Positions 11,745-24,932 of a stretch of 64,000 nt of DNA are shown here, in pieces. How positions within the stretch are numbered: position 1 is the stretch's first letter; the number at the start of each line of letters is the position of its first letter. The notes under the pieces were generated by a model that was not told the origin of the DNA, made no database searches, and worked only from the letters and a program-made list of their open reading frames with translations. The DNA comes from Phoma sp. XZ068 (taxonomy: Eukaryota > Ascomycota > Dothideomycetes > Pleosporales > Didymellaceae): NCBI GenBank assembly GCA_004835665.1, contig RBKR01000018.1, forward strand, positions 930,001 to 994,000. The letters are read 5' to 3'. Made by a program: the position numbers and the translations under genes.

Positions 11745-11764
11745 TTTTAAACACCTCTAAGATA

Positions 11765-14700
11765 AGTACTACTTTAGGAAGAACCTCTACTACTTCTAGT
11801 AACTCTAACTTGTCTTATAACTAATATAATAATAATACTAATATAGAAGAAGATACTACCCCTACTATAAGTATCTATCTAGTTACTAAACCTAAGACCT
11901 TTAATAGTACTTATAAAAAGCTAGAAGATTAGCTTATAAAGTTTAACTTATTCTTTATATTCTAAGGAGGACGTGTCTCTAAGAATAAACAGGTTATATT
12001 TATTATAACTTATATAAGGGACTAGGCCTTTATATAAATTAAGCTATTTATTTACTATTATTATAGAGATATATTATCTACTAATATTAACCTATAGATT
12101 AAAGACTTTAATCTGTTTAAGGAGCAGATCTACTAAGTATTTAGAGTATATAATAAACCTACTATTATATAATATAAGATTTAGTATATTAAACAAACTA
12201 TATCTGCAGCTAATTATACTACTAGGTTCTAAGAAATTATAATATTTACTAGTTAGGACAACACTATACTAATAACTATATTTAAGCAAGGCCTTAAGCT
12301 AAAGGTTAAGGAGGAACTTATATAGACTACTATAGTTACTAATACCTTTAACACACTTATTAATAAAGCTATTAGTATTAATATTAAGCTATATAAGCTT
12401 TAGCAGGAATTATAAGAAGACCCTTAAGTAAAGACTATACTAGTTTACTTACTATATTCTTAGAGAAACAATAACCTTAGGTATAGATAGTAAGGTAACT
12501 ATTATTAATCTAATACTAGATAATATATCTATAGTAATATAAGTAGTAGATACTATAGGCCTAAAGCTATAGACCTCTCTAATATTAACAAAGGACCTAT
12601 AAATACAAAACTATAATAGAATAAGAAGAAGGGACATAGCAATAATAATAGTAATAAGGATAGGACTTATTATAACTATAGTAAACTAGGCTACTTTGCT
12701 AAGGATTGCTAATAGAATAAAGTATTCTAGTAAATTAATATACTAGTTATAATACTAGAAGGCAAAGACACTAGTAATAAATAGGAGATTCTTACTAAGG
12801 ACATAGGACAACTTATAAAAGACCTAGAATTAGAACACAAAGTAGACACTAAGTATTAAGGTATAAGTATTACTAGGCCTATAATACTATATTATAAATT
12901 CTAGGCTATCTAGACATCTAATACTAAAGAAATTATACTATAACTACCTAGACAATACCTAGAGAATAATAAAGATTAGAATATATTAGTATATTCTACT
13001 ATAGTATAGTATAGGGCACAATATAATATATACTATTAGGAATACAAGCAGTATAAAGTTAAGAAAGCTAATAATAAAGCTTATACTAAGTTATATTAAG
13101 ACCTAATTATCCCCTCTATTAAGGTAGATAATAAAGAAAATTAGTATAATAAATTATATAAGGAATACTAACAGTAATACTAGCTAGAGGTATACTAGAA
13201 CTAGGATTGTAACTACCTAGAACCTAATTATAGCCTAGACTTAAGAAACCTATACTATAGAGCACTATTATAGACAGTATACTACTATAATAGATACTAG
13301 ATATATTATTTAGAGAAACTTAATTTAGGATAGTTCCTAAAAAGATATCTATATAAACTATAATAGAAAGATTATAAGGAGGACTACTATATACTATACC
13401 TAATAGATAAATATAATAATAAATACTTTCCTAGCTAGAATAAGTCTAAGTATAGACAATAAGGACTAGTAGTAAATAAGTAATACTTTAATTAGTATTA
13501 GCAGACCTGCCTTAATCCTTACTATAAGACCTATAAAGAAAAGAAGTAAAGTAATAGCTTTAAACAAGAGAATTCCTTTTTAGGGTAGTACTAGCAGGCA
13601 CTAGAGATTAATCTATTAATAGTATTAAAAGTAATTACTAACTAATTAAGTTACCTATTAGAATAAATAGAAGATAGATATATACACTCTTAGACTCTAG
13701 AGTATAATCTAATTATATCTTTTTATAAGTAGTATAGCTAGCTAGACTATACTCTACTTAGAAGATAATACCTTACCTACTTAGAGTAGCTAATAGAGAA
13801 CTAATACTAGAGGAATCTAAGATTATATATAAAGTAACTATAGTACCTCTCTAGGTCTATAGACACTATAAGAAAATAACTCTAGACACTTTTAGGATAG
13901 CTACTTATAATATTATATTAAGACTTCTATAGTTAAGAAAGTACAATCTAGATATTAATTAGAAGAATTAACAGCTTTTATTAAGTTAATATAGATATAG
14001 TACTACTATATTATAGCCTATATAGTTTATAATATAACTAGTAGATAAGAAGAAGATTAATAATATCTCTTTAATATATAAGACATACTAAGATAGAGTA
14101 GTTAACTATATAGATATAGAATACTCTACTAGTTATAAAGTAATAGTTAAGAAGAAGGATAGTATACCTTCTAATATTCTAAACAAATATAAGAGTTATA
14201 TAAAACTCTTCTATAATAAGAAGACTATAAAAGTATTACTATAGTATAAACCCTAGGATTATAAGATTAAGCTCTAGGAAGGAAAGAAACTACCTTTTAA
14301 GCCTATATATAGAATATCTAAGAAAGAACTTAGTATACTTAAGAAATATATTAATAAGAACCTTAAGAAAAGATTTATATAAGAATTAGAATTACTAGTA
14401 GGATTCCTAGTTCTCTTTATACTAAAGAAAGATAGTAAATTATAAATATATATTAACTACTAGAAACTTAATAATATTATAATTAAAAATTAGTACCTAT
14501 TACTAAATATTAAGGAATTATAGGATTAATTATCTAGAGTATAATACTTTACTACACTTAATTTATATAAAGTGTATAACCTTATATATATAAAGGAAGG
14601 TAAAGAATAGAAGACTATATTTAGAACACGCTATAGTTATTTTAAGTACTTAGTAATACTATTTAGGCTTACTAACACACTAGCTATATATTAGGCCCTT

Positions 14701-16935
14701 ATTAATAATATATTAAGAGTATACTTAAATATTATAGTAGTAGTATACCTTAATAATATCCTAGTATATTTAGTAATACTAGAAGAACATGTTTACTATA
14801 TTAGAGAAGTGTTAGAATACCTTAGAAAGGTAGATCTTTAACTTAAACCTAAGAAGTATAAATAGTATAAGAAAGAAGTAGAATTCCTTAGCTATATTAT
14901 AGGAAGATATAGAGTTAAGATAAGTAAAATAAAGATTTAAGTTATAAAGGATTAGCTAACTCCTACCTCTCTTAAAGGAATATAGGAATTTCTAGAATTT
15001 ATTAATTTTAACTAATACTTTATTAAGAACTATTTACTTAAGGCCTTACTACTTATAAAACTTATATAGAAGAATACACTATTTAAGTAGAAGTAAGTAT
15101 AAGAGAATACTTTCTAGTTACTTAAATAATCCTATATTAAGCTACCTATAATAATTATATTTAAGAGTAGAAAGCTACTTTAAATTAAGATAGATACTTT
15201 AGATTTAGTATTAAGAGCTTATACTATATAAGAATAAGACAAACAATAGTACCTAATTACCTACTACTCTAGAAAGTTTTTAGAACTAGAAGAGTAATAT
15301 AATATATATAATAAGGAATTACTAGCTATTATATTAGCTCTAGAATATTAAAGAATTTATATAGAAAGCTGCTTAGAACTTACTATTTATACTAACTATA
15401 AGAACCTAGTATACTTTACTACTACTAAGACACTTAACTAATAATAAGTATACTAGTCTAAGCTATTAGGACAGTATAAGTTTAAGATACTATATACTCT
15501 AGAAAAAGACAATAGTAGAGCTAATATACTTAGTAGATAATATAATCTAGCTAGAGAGAAAATAATAAATTAGTTTACTATACTTAGAGTTAATAAGGAT
15601 AGATTATTAGGACTATCTTAGCAGCTTAATAATATAATATAAGTTTAATAGGAATAATATATACCTATAAAGGTACTAGAGAAATTAGAAAATAAAATTA
15701 TAAGCTATTATTATAATAACCTGCTTTATAGACACCCTAGTATAATATAAATAATAGAACTTATTAGATAATATAATAAGTTTAGCTATATAAAAGATAA
15801 GGTTACTAAGTATATTAAGAACTATATTAATTACTAATAGAACAAGTATAGTATGTATGTAAAATATAGAGAAATATAAGCAATAGAGCTACTAATAGCA
15901 CTATAGACAAATATTATAATAGATTTTATTATATAACTACTAATCTCTAAGGACCCTATTATAGAATATACCTATAACTTAATCTTTATTATAGTAGATA
16001 GGTTTACTAAAGTAGTAGAAATAATACTATTTTAATATAGTTATACTGCAGAGCAGCTTATATAAGTGTTTCTAGATAGAATTATCTATTACTATAGTAT
16101 ACTAGAATTAATTATTAGTAATAGAGATAAGCTATTTATATTAAACTATTAGACTATACTTATAGTAGCTATTAGTACTAAGAAAAAGCTATTAACTATA
16201 TATTATCTATAAATAGATAGATAGATAGAAAGAATAAATTAGACTATAGAGATATACTTAAGGATATATAGTAACTAGGAGCAAGACAACTAGGTTTTAC
16301 TATTACCTATAGTATAGATTATATATAATAATAAATTATTAGAAGTAATAGGTATAATACTATTCTTTATAAATTATAGAAGATATCTAAATCTCTTTAT
16401 AAGATCTCTTAATAGTAATATTTAAATAGATTTAGTAATAACCTTAGTATAAAGACTAAAGGAAGTATACTAGAAATTACTTAAAAATATTAATAAAGCT
16501 TAATAACAAGTAATCTCTTATATTAATTAGAAAAGAAAAACAGCACCTTAGCTAAAAGAGGGAGATAAAGTCTATCTCCTTATAAAAAACTTATAAACAT
16601 AAAGACTAATAAAAAAACTAGATTATATTAAGGTTAGACTATTTTTTATTTCTAGGTAAATTAGCCCTATAAACTATTAACTTAAACTACTATAGGATAC
16701 TAGAATATACCTAGAGTTCTATATATTACTACTAGAACTAGTAGACTCTAATATACTAATCTAGAAAGACTTCTACTACTAGGTTAAGAAAGAAACTAAG
16801 TAGAAAGTTAAGAAAATAATATATTATTAAAGAAGAGGACATAAGGATAAATACCTAGTTAAATAGTTAGGCTACTCTAATATAGAAAATATATAGGAGC
16901 TAGTTATAAACCTTATAAATTACTAATAACTACTA
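11765..16935 (+). pseudogene. gag-pol polyprotein of Gypsy copy G2, inactivated by RIP
   Basis: Domain remnants in order on the plus strand: CCHC zinc knuckle at about 12,660-12,711 (seen as YYNYSKLGYFAKDC), aspartic protease near 13,685-13,735 (LLDS start), RT with VYLNNIL at 14,743-14,763 in place of YLDD, RNase H near 15,190-15,560, H2C2 integrase zinc region near 15,725-15,850, integrase core (IIDFII) near 15,910, and chromodomain near 16,820-16,930. Stops occur where Trp or Gln codons would have been, typical of RIP on both strands. The 5,270-6,225 part of G1 is almost identical to 15,850-16,810 here, while the gag and RT parts are clearly diverged. Confidence 0.82.
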
Positions 16936-16980
16936 AGCTTATTCTAAAGTTTATAGAAGTATCTAGTAAGTTAAATATAG

Positions 16981-17345
16981 CCTATATTATAAGAGAGTAC
17001 TTTACTAATATATCTACTATAGGGCAGTTTATCTTCTTAGTATAAATATCTTTACCTAACTCCTCTAACTTGTTTGCTAGGTACTTAGCCTTCTTTATAG
17101 CCCTATTCTTTACTTAGGCTAGGATTTTCTTATTATATAGTAATTACACAATTACTTTAGATAATAATTTTTTATCTTCTTCTACCTTCTTTTTATACTT
17201 AGCCTATGTCTTATCTAAGGACTCCTAAGACAGGTTAATATATAGATACCTAATATAGATATACTTAGTATATTTTAAATAATTTATAGAAGGTATAACA
17301 AAATAATTATAGCCTAAAGTAAAGTAATAATTATAAGAAATAGGT
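16981..17345 (-). pseudogene. Degenerate antisense ORF between pol and 3' LTR of G2
   Basis: Minus-strand reading keeps one frame with only a handful of TAG/TAA interruptions over about 110 codons. It starts with a Tyr-rich segment (NYLKYTKY) whose tyrosines are plausible former cysteines, then a highly charged Lys/Glu/Leu region (AKYKKKVEEDKKLLSK) suggesting a coiled coil. The same frame and many of the same residues occur in G5 near 23,690-24,060, which supports former coding. Function is unknown; similar Cys-rich plus coiled-coil accessory proteins are associated with repeats in other fungi. Confidence 0.5.
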
Positions 17346-17486
17346 ATAATAGTATTATAGTAATAGATTTTAATACTAAGACGTAGACGCTTTTAGGTAG
17401 TAGAGGATATAATAATATAATAGGAACTAAGTAGTAGCAGAGCTATACTTATAAAGAACAGCTAATAAAACTTAAGGTAAGTTCTA

Positions 17487-17502
17487 GAGAAAGGGAGGAT
17501 AG
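17487..17502 (+). other. Polypurine tract of G2
   Basis: Purine-only run (AGAGAAAGGGAGGATAG-like) ending exactly where the 3' LTR begins, the place expected for plus-strand priming of reverse transcription. Confidence 0.7.
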
Positions 17503-17999
17503 TATTATAATCTACTTATAACTAGCTAACTAGAATACTAACAGCCTTAGATACTAATAGCTTTAATATAATAATTATATAGGGGCTTCCTATATAGCAT
17601 AGTTATAGTATAGTTTTATTATAAGTTATATAACAAGCTTACCCCTTAGTAAGTAAGCTAGGTAGACTATATATAAGGGCTTATATAGCTTATATTAAGC
17701 TTAGTAATCTTAGCTTATATAGCTTATAGTAAGCTAGGTAAGCTACTATAACTATTATAGTATATAGCAATTAGGAACACTACCCTTATAGTATTATATT
17801 TAACTTTATTAATTAATATTATTATTAGATCTTAACTAACTCTTAAGCTAGACAGTCTACTCTATACTACTTATTATTACTCTATAGTTGTTATAGTATT
17901 TTACTAGGTATCTATACTTACTCTTCCTATACTAGCACTTATCTAAGAGAACTAACCTTAGAAGTATCTATAAGCTTTGCTTAGTTTATAACTATAATA
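17503..17999 (+). repeat. 3' LTR of G2 (497 bp)
   Basis: Same length and sequence layout as 11,248-11,744. The next five bases are GGTAT, the target duplication also found at 11,243-11,247. Confidence 0.88.
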
Positions 18000-20370
18000 G
18001 GTATTATCTTCTAAGTAGAGTATAGTCTAGCTAGCTATACTACTTATAAAGAGATATAATTAGACTATACTCTAGAGTCTAAGAGTATATATATCTATTT
18101 TCTATTTATTCTAATAAGTAACTTAATTAGTTAGTAATTACTTTTAATACTATTAATAAATTAATCTCTAGTACCTACTAGTACTACTTTAAAAAAAAAG
18201 TCTCTTATCTAAAGCTATTACTTTACTTCTTTTCTTTATAGGTCTTATAGTAGAGATTAAGATAGGTCTACTAATACTAATTAAAGTATTACTTATTTAC
18301 TACTAATCTTTAGTATCTATACTTAGACTTATTCTAGCTAGAAAAGTATTTATTATTATATTTATTTATTAAGTATAGTATATAGTAGTCCTCCTTATAA
18401 TCTTTCTATTATAGTTTATATAGATATTTCTTTAAGAACTATCTTAAATTAAGTTTCTCTAAGTAATATATCTAGTATTTATTATAGTTATATACTATTT
18501 ATAATAGTACTTTATAGTATAGGTTTCTAGAGTCTAGGATATAATTAGGTTCTAGGTAATTATAGTTCTAGTTCTAATATACTTCTAGTTAATAATATTA
18601 TTAGTATTCCTTATATAATTTAATATACTAATTTTCTTTATTATTATCTACCTTAATAGAGAGAATAATTAGGTCTTAATATAACTTAGTATAGGCTTTA
18701 TTATTAGCTTTCTTAACTTTATATTACTTATATTCCTAATAGTATATATTACGCTATACTTTATATTATATAGTAGTAGAATATACTATTTGTTCTTAAT
18801 TATTATTATCTTCTAGGTACTATCTAGGTAGTTATAGTATATTATCTTTAGTATTAGGTGTCTAGGTAGCTTAGAATTTATAGTATAAGGTTATAGCTAT
18901 ACTAGAAGCTTCTAGGAGTTTAAAATACTTCTCTCTTAATATCTATATAATTATATATTTATAGCTATAAGGGTATTTATATACCTATAACTATATAGGT
19001 GCTAGTTTATATATAACCTCTAGTTTAGTATCTTTATTATATTCTAATTCTAGATCCTCTATAAGTTATCTAATTCTATTAGTAAGAATTTCCTATTTAT
19101 TACTAGTATCCTTACTATCTAGCCTACTAGCTAATATATTAATCTATTAGAATACTTTATTATAGTAATAGTCTCTAGTAAAGTAGCCTAGTTTACTATA
19201 GTTATAATAGGTCTAGTCCTTATTACTCTAGTTATTATTATATTCCTTCTTTTTATTCTATTATAGTTTTATAGTTATTAGTCCCTTATTTATATTAGAT
19301 AGGTCTATTATATTAGGTCTATAGTACCTACTCTAAGTATTACTATAAATATAGTAACCTATATTAGGTTAGTAGTTATTTCTATAGTTACTATAATATA
19401 TATAGTTATTCTATTAGTTATATAGTAGTTAAGGTAGCTAGCCTATAGCTTAAGTATATAGTTTATTATATAATTCTTGCTATAGTTTATATAGCTTAAT
19501 ATTAATATTAATAGCTATATTAATAAGGTTATCTAAGGTTTTAGTACTAGCACTAGTATATATAAGCTCTTTCTTAACCTTAGGTTTAAGTCCTTACTTA
19601 AATATTATTATTAGTATAGTATTATCCTAGTCTATATTAGCTATAAGGTATTAGAATTTAGTAGTATAGTTAGTAGTAGATTAGGTTTATTAAATATACT
19701 AGATATTTTATCTAGTAATAGTAGGTTTATTTAAGATACTAAAGACTAGTTAAATCTTATCTTTAAATATATTAAAGTCTTCTATCTAAATATTAACCTT
19801 ATTAAAAGTATTATCTTTATTATAGAGCTAGATAAAAGGCTTAATCTAAGTAAATACTTTTCTATATATATAGCTAGCTACTAAGGTAACTCTTTTCTTA
19901 GCCTCTACCTTATTTTCTTAGAATATAAAGAATAGGTTTTATTATATTAACTAGTTATTAAGCTTACTATAGTCTCTCTTATAGAGATCTAGTTACTTAA
20001 TATTAATAGTATTAGTAGTAATAGTTCCTTCTATTATATTAGTATTAAGGTATAAGCTAGTAGGAGTAACTTTAGTTTCTAAAGTAGTACTTATCTTAGA
20101 GGTATTTAAAATATTAAGGTTATAAACTAAGTAAAGCTTATAAATACTTCTAAGGTTAGTTTTCTAGAATAAGTACTAGTATAGAAAGAGTTAGTATAGA
20201 TACCTAGTAAAACACTATAATAACTATAGGGGTTAATAATAAGTAGTATATATAGTTAATCTATCTAACTTAAAAGTTAGGTTAAGTTCTAATAACAAAG
20301 TTAATTAATAAGGTTAAATATAATACTATAAGAGTAGTGTTCTTAATTACTATATACTAAGAAGTATCTT
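18000..20370 (-). mobile_element. 5' part of Gypsy copy G4 (minus strand): LTR, gag and protease, RIP-degraded
   Basis: Continues the element broken at 11,247. Reverse-complement reading gives the protease region near 18,005-18,120, a gag zinc knuckle near 19,175-19,230, and gag back to about 20,110. The LTR end begins at 20,112 (reverse complement of AACCTTAATA) and matches the G2 LTR for about 258 bp to around 20,370, where the match stops abruptly, so its 5' LTR is truncated. It is the host of the G2 insertion. Confidence 0.78.
20112..20370 (-). repeat. Truncated 5' LTR of G4
   Basis: Reverse complement of roughly the right half of the 497-bp LTR. Similarity to G2 ends near 20,370. Confidence 0.65.
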
Positions 20371-20559
20371 ATATTTCTTATAATATTCTATAAAGTTCTA
20401 TAGAAGGCTCTATAGTTTCTATAAGTAGTTTATAGTTTTCTATAGAATACCTATATAGTGTCTTATACTATCTTATATTTTTAGTATAGTTTATTTTTAT
20501 AGGATTATAGGATATTATATAGCGCTTCTAGCCCTATACTATTAACTTATAACTATAAA

Positions 20560-22950
20560 ACTATAACTTTATTAAACTATGCCTTTCTTTCTAAGATTGT
20601 AACACTAGTATAGAAGGTAGTTTTCTACTTATCTCTTTTTATAATATAGATTCTATAGTATACCTCCTTTATATCTAGCTTAGTATAGTACTTTACTTAG
20701 CCTAGTTATTCTAGTAACTTTATAATAAGTAGTAATAGGTATTAGTTCTTAATAGTAATGTTATTTAAACTCTAATAGTGTATATATAGCTAAAAGCTTT
20801 TATTTTTCTTTTTAATAAATAGTATTAGAGCTTTAGTAGGAGACTTAGACCTCTATATCTACTCTCTTAATATATAGTCTAATAGATACTTTTTTAGTAT
20901 CTTTAATTTTATTATTAATAGGTTATAGAGTAGTTAGTAAAGTAGTATTACCTCTATTATTAATTAGATAGTTAGATTCTACTATTTATAGTTAGTAAGG
21001 TCTTTTAATTTTTCTTTTAATCTAATATTAGTAAAATTAGTATACTCTAGAAGTAAATAGGCTATAATAGGCTTACTATTTTTTAGTTATATTACTAAGC
21101 TAATAAGGTATATATAGATATTAATTATAGAGTTTTATATACTTTTTTTAAATTACTTAGTATCTTCTATAGTAATCTTCTAGAATAAGCTTATATTCTT
21201 TATCTTCTTACTCTAAAAAAGTATTTACCTTATAGTATAGCTAATTTTAGGATAGTATTTATTAATCTAGAGTAGGCTAAGGTATACTTTATATTATTAT
21301 AAGTTAGTAACTATAAAAAGTATACTATATACCTCTATATATCTATATAAATCTATAATAGTAATAGATACTTATACTAAACTATATATAAATAACTTAC
21401 CTCTATCTACCCTTTTAGCTAATAGCCTAGAGAAAGAGTCTACCTAAAGTCTTTATTCTTTTACTAAAAGTACTAAAATTAAGTTTAGTAAAGAGCCTTT
21501 ATTAATTCTAGCTTCTAGTAGCTTAGAAGATTTTACTATAACTTTTATAGTAAGAAAGTAAAAAGATATAAAATATAATACTTTTTTTTAAAGTTCTTAG
21601 GTTCTTATTTTCTTTTAAGAAGGCTATATAGGTAGAAAAGTAAGCCTCTAGCTCTTTTACTTCTTCTCTTTTTCTTTCTTTAACTAAGATATAGCTTTTT
21701 TATCCTTATTAGAGTTTAGGTAGTTAGGCCTAATATAGCTAGGTTCTCTATATCTATAGTACTTAATAAAAAAGTTTTTTAACTTTCTTCTACTCTACTT
21801 ATACTCTATAAGCTCTAGCTAATATTTTTTAGCTTTCTTAACCTTTTTTAGAGGTTTTTTAGCTCTCTCTAGGTTACTAGGCTTTACTTTAGGTACTAAT
21901 AACCTTTTCTTAAGTAAAGTATTCTTTTACTCTTTTTTTCTAAGACCTTTCTAATAATATATTATATTTATATACTCTTTTACTAAAAGAAGAGTATTTT
22001 TTAGTTTACTAAAAAAAAAAATAAGTCTTTTTAAATCTTCTCTTATAGTATAGAGATATATTCTAGTACTTAGAGCTTAGAAAACTATACCTTTTTTAGT
22101 TCTTTTTATAGTAGATATAAATAATCTAGTAGATTAGTAAAGAACTAACCTTAGTATTAGTATATATATTTTAAAGCCTTATATACTTATTACCTTTTTT
22201 CTAATAGAGTTTCTAAAGTATTAAGTATTACTAAATTTAAAATAGGCTAGGCTAGCTCTCTTACTACTAAGGTAAACTCTTCTATAATATAAGCTTTTTA
22301 TAATATTTTTAGTAGCTCTAATATATATATTACTCTAAAATTAATTCTCTAGAGTTTTATAGTAAAGTTTTATAGAGAATATAGAAAATAAGACTTATAG
22401 TTTTATTTTTAATAATTATACTTTAATTAGTTAAACTTAAAGTACTAGTATAGGGGCTCTAGCTATAGAAGGCCTATTAAAGGTATAGCCTAGAGCTATT
22501 CTTCTTTTTATAGCTTTACTAGTTATAAGAATTACTATAATATTTCTAGACTTATAATAAGCCTTTAGCTTTCTAAGTTAGGCTAGTTTCTACTATTTCT
22601 TAGTATTATTAAGCTATACTCTTAGTTATACTAGCTCTATATTTATATTAACCTCTTTTAGGCTATTATAGGCTACTTATAGTTAAGTATTACTATAAAG
22701 TTCTATTAAACTTCTTCTATTCTCTTATTTACTTATATTCTTACCTAGTAGAAGAATAGGTAGTATATTCTTCTTTAACTCTAAGAAGAATATCTTTTAA
22801 ATTCTTACTATAGAAAACTTATCTAAAAGGCCTAATCTTAGTAAGAGCTAAGCCTTTAGAGTAAGCCTTTCTATATATTAAGTAGTAGAAGTACTTATTT
22901 ATTCTATAGATTACTACTATACTTATAGTAAAGTAAGTAATTTAAATATA
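20560..22950 (-). mobile_element. Third Gypsy family (minus strand): RT and gag remnants, RIP-degraded
   Basis: Minus-strand reading between about 20,590 and 20,900 gives a reverse transcriptase segment with the LNNITIKN and KYYTKLDIK signatures of Ty3/Gypsy. Near 21,730-21,780 there is a CCHC-spaced knuckle with tyrosines in the Cys and His places (YYRYREPSYIRPNY). Lys/Glu-rich gag-like sequence continues to about 22,900. It is not closely similar to G1, G2 or G4. The 3' part is missing at about 20,560 and no LTR was recognised. The 20,371-20,560 stretch between it and G4 is unassigned AT-rich DNA. Confidence 0.6.
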
Positions 22951-23689
22951 ATAAAGTTTAGTTATAAGTAGGTTAATAGTAATTATAAGAGAGAGTATAA
23001 GTATATTTAAAGTAGAGATAAATAAATTACTACTATTATATAGTAGCTTGCTCTTTATTTATATACTACTTACTTTATATAGGTAGAGTAGAGTAGTTTA
23101 GTCTATAATAGACTAAACTACCTATAAGGCCTAGTAGAATAATAGAGTCTTTAATAATAAAGACTAAAGAAAGTATATTAGAATTTACTTAAAAATATTA
23201 ATAAAGCTTAGTAATAAGTAATCTCTTATATTAATTAGAAAAGAAAAATAGTACCTTAGCTAAAAGAGGGGGATAAAGTCTATTTTTTTATAAAAAACTT
23301 ATAAATATAAAGACTAATAAAAAAACTAAATTATACTAAAGTTAGACTATTTCTTATTTCTAGGCAAATTTACTTTATAAACTATTAACTTAAACTACTA
23401 TAAAATACTAGAATATACTTTATATTCTATATATTACTATTAAAACTAGTAGATCTTAATATACTAATCTAGAAGAACTTCTACTACTAGATTAAAAAAG
23501 AGACTAAGTAGAAAATTAAAAAAATAATATAATACTAGAAGAAAGGATATAAGAATAAGTACTTAGTTAAATAGTTAGGATATTCTAACTTAGAAAATAT
23601 ATAGAAACTATTAATAAACTTTATAAACTACTACTAATTAGTATATTTATACTATAGTTTAGTACTAACTCTTTAATAAAACCTATAGT

Positions 23690-24060
23690 ACTCTAGGTAA
23701 TAGAAAAAGTACTAATACTAATAGATACTACTAAATAATTAACTTCTTTAGCTAAGTTTAGCTTACCTACCTTAGTTATTTTATTTACTATATATAGTAC
23801 TTTTTACTATATATAATTATTAGCTTATTTTAGAATCTTCTTATTCCTTATTAACTATATAATTATAGTTACGTAGAGACTTTTATCTTCTTTTACCTTC
23901 TTTTTATACTTTTTATAAGTTTTATCTAAAGATAACTAGAATATATTTATATATAGCTTACTAGCTTTAGTATATTTAGTATACTTTAGATAATTTAAGC
24001 TACCTAGTATAATATAGTACTTATAGCCTTTAAAGAAATAATAATTATAAGAAACTTTAA
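23690..24060 (-). pseudogene. Degenerate antisense ORF between pol and 3' LTR of G5
   Basis: Shares frame and residues with the G2 antisense ORF: NYLKYTKY, then LSLDKT, then a Lys-rich coil (KYKKKVKEDK) and RNKKIL. Conservation of the frame in two separately decayed copies is the main support for former coding. Confidence 0.5.
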
Positions 24061-24219
24061 AAGGTATATTAGCTTAATAGATTTCTAAAGTAAGATAAAG
24101 GTTATAAGTATATAAGAATATCTTAACTTATAGGTTACTAGATATAAAGGCTATAGATTATATATAATACTAAAATATAGTTATATAGTTTAAGAATAAA
24201 CTAAGAAAAAAAAGAATAG

Positions 24220-24764
24220 TATTATAATTTTAAATAAGAAAATAGTATAGTAATAAATATCTACTAACTAGAACCTCTAACTTCTCTTAGAGCTACTATA
24301 AGTAGAGAAAGAAATACCTATATACTTTTATTATATAACTACTTATTAATATATATAATATATATAACTAGAATACTTATTAATAAGTATAGTATAATAT
24401 ACTTATTTATAAGTACTCTCTTATATCTTATTAGATTAACTCTAGTTACTTATCTATAAGCACTTCTATCTCTTTAGTATATAGTATATAAAAATATAAC
24501 CTTTATAGTTTATATTTAACCTAATTAATATACTTTATTATTAAAATCTCTATCTATATATTAAGATAGATAGATTAACTATCTATACTCTTTACTATAA
24601 ACTAACTTTTAAGATAGATAGTCTACTCTATACTACTTATTATTACCTATAGTTACTATAGTATTTTACTAAGTATCTATACTAACCTCTTCTATACTAG
24701 TACTTATCCTAGAGAACTAATCTTAGAAGTATTTATAAGCTTTACTTAGGATATAACCTTAATA
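24220..24764 (+). repeat. 3' LTR of G5 (about 545 bp)
   Basis: Begins TATTATAA after a purine-rich tract and ends AACCTTAATA. Its right half is close to the G1 LTR at 7,007-7,556, its left half is different. Confidence 0.68.
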
Positions 24765-24852
24765 CTAGCTACTCTAGGTAATATAAGAAGAACCTATTAT
24801 AATAGACTCTAGTATTTCTCCTATCTAGAATATCTATAATATATAAAGTATA

Positions 24853-24900
24853 ACGTAAACCACCACCGAGAGCGACAACCCACCGAGAGCGACAAAATCT
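24853..24900. repeat. Left terminal inverted repeat of P2 (48 bp)
   Basis: Perfect reverse complement of 26,654-26,701. Contains the 15-bp unit CACCGAGAGCGACAA twice (24,864-24,878 and 24,881-24,895). Confidence 0.93.
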
Positions 24901-24932
24901 GCCAAGACCACTCCTCCTCCTTTCATCCTAAC

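Larger units (their letters stand above)
11248..17999 (+). mobile_element. Structurally complete Ty3/Gypsy chromovirus G2, RIP-degraded, with GGTAT target duplication
   Basis: A 6,752-bp element with two LTRs of equal length (497 bp), plus-strand gag, protease, RT, RNase H, integrase and chromodomain remnants, a purine-rich tract before the 3' LTR, and a 5-bp direct duplication GGTAT on each side. It sits inside G4, which runs the other way. The order gag-pol with integrase last and a chromodomain at the end defines a chromovirus. All frames are broken by RIP stops, so it cannot move without help. Boundaries were found by comparing the LTRs by eye. Confidence 0.88.
23130..24764 (+). mobile_element. 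3' fragment of Gypsy copy G5: integrase end, chromodomain, 3' LTR
   Basis: Starts inside the integrase C-terminal region, matching G1 and G2 from about 5,860 and 16,460. It carries the chromodomain near 23,530-23,610, the antisense frame near 23,690-24,060, a purine-rich tract ending at 24,219 and an LTR at 24,220-24,764. RIP has mutated it more heavily than the matching parts of G1 and G2. The 5' part is missing. Confidence 0.72.
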
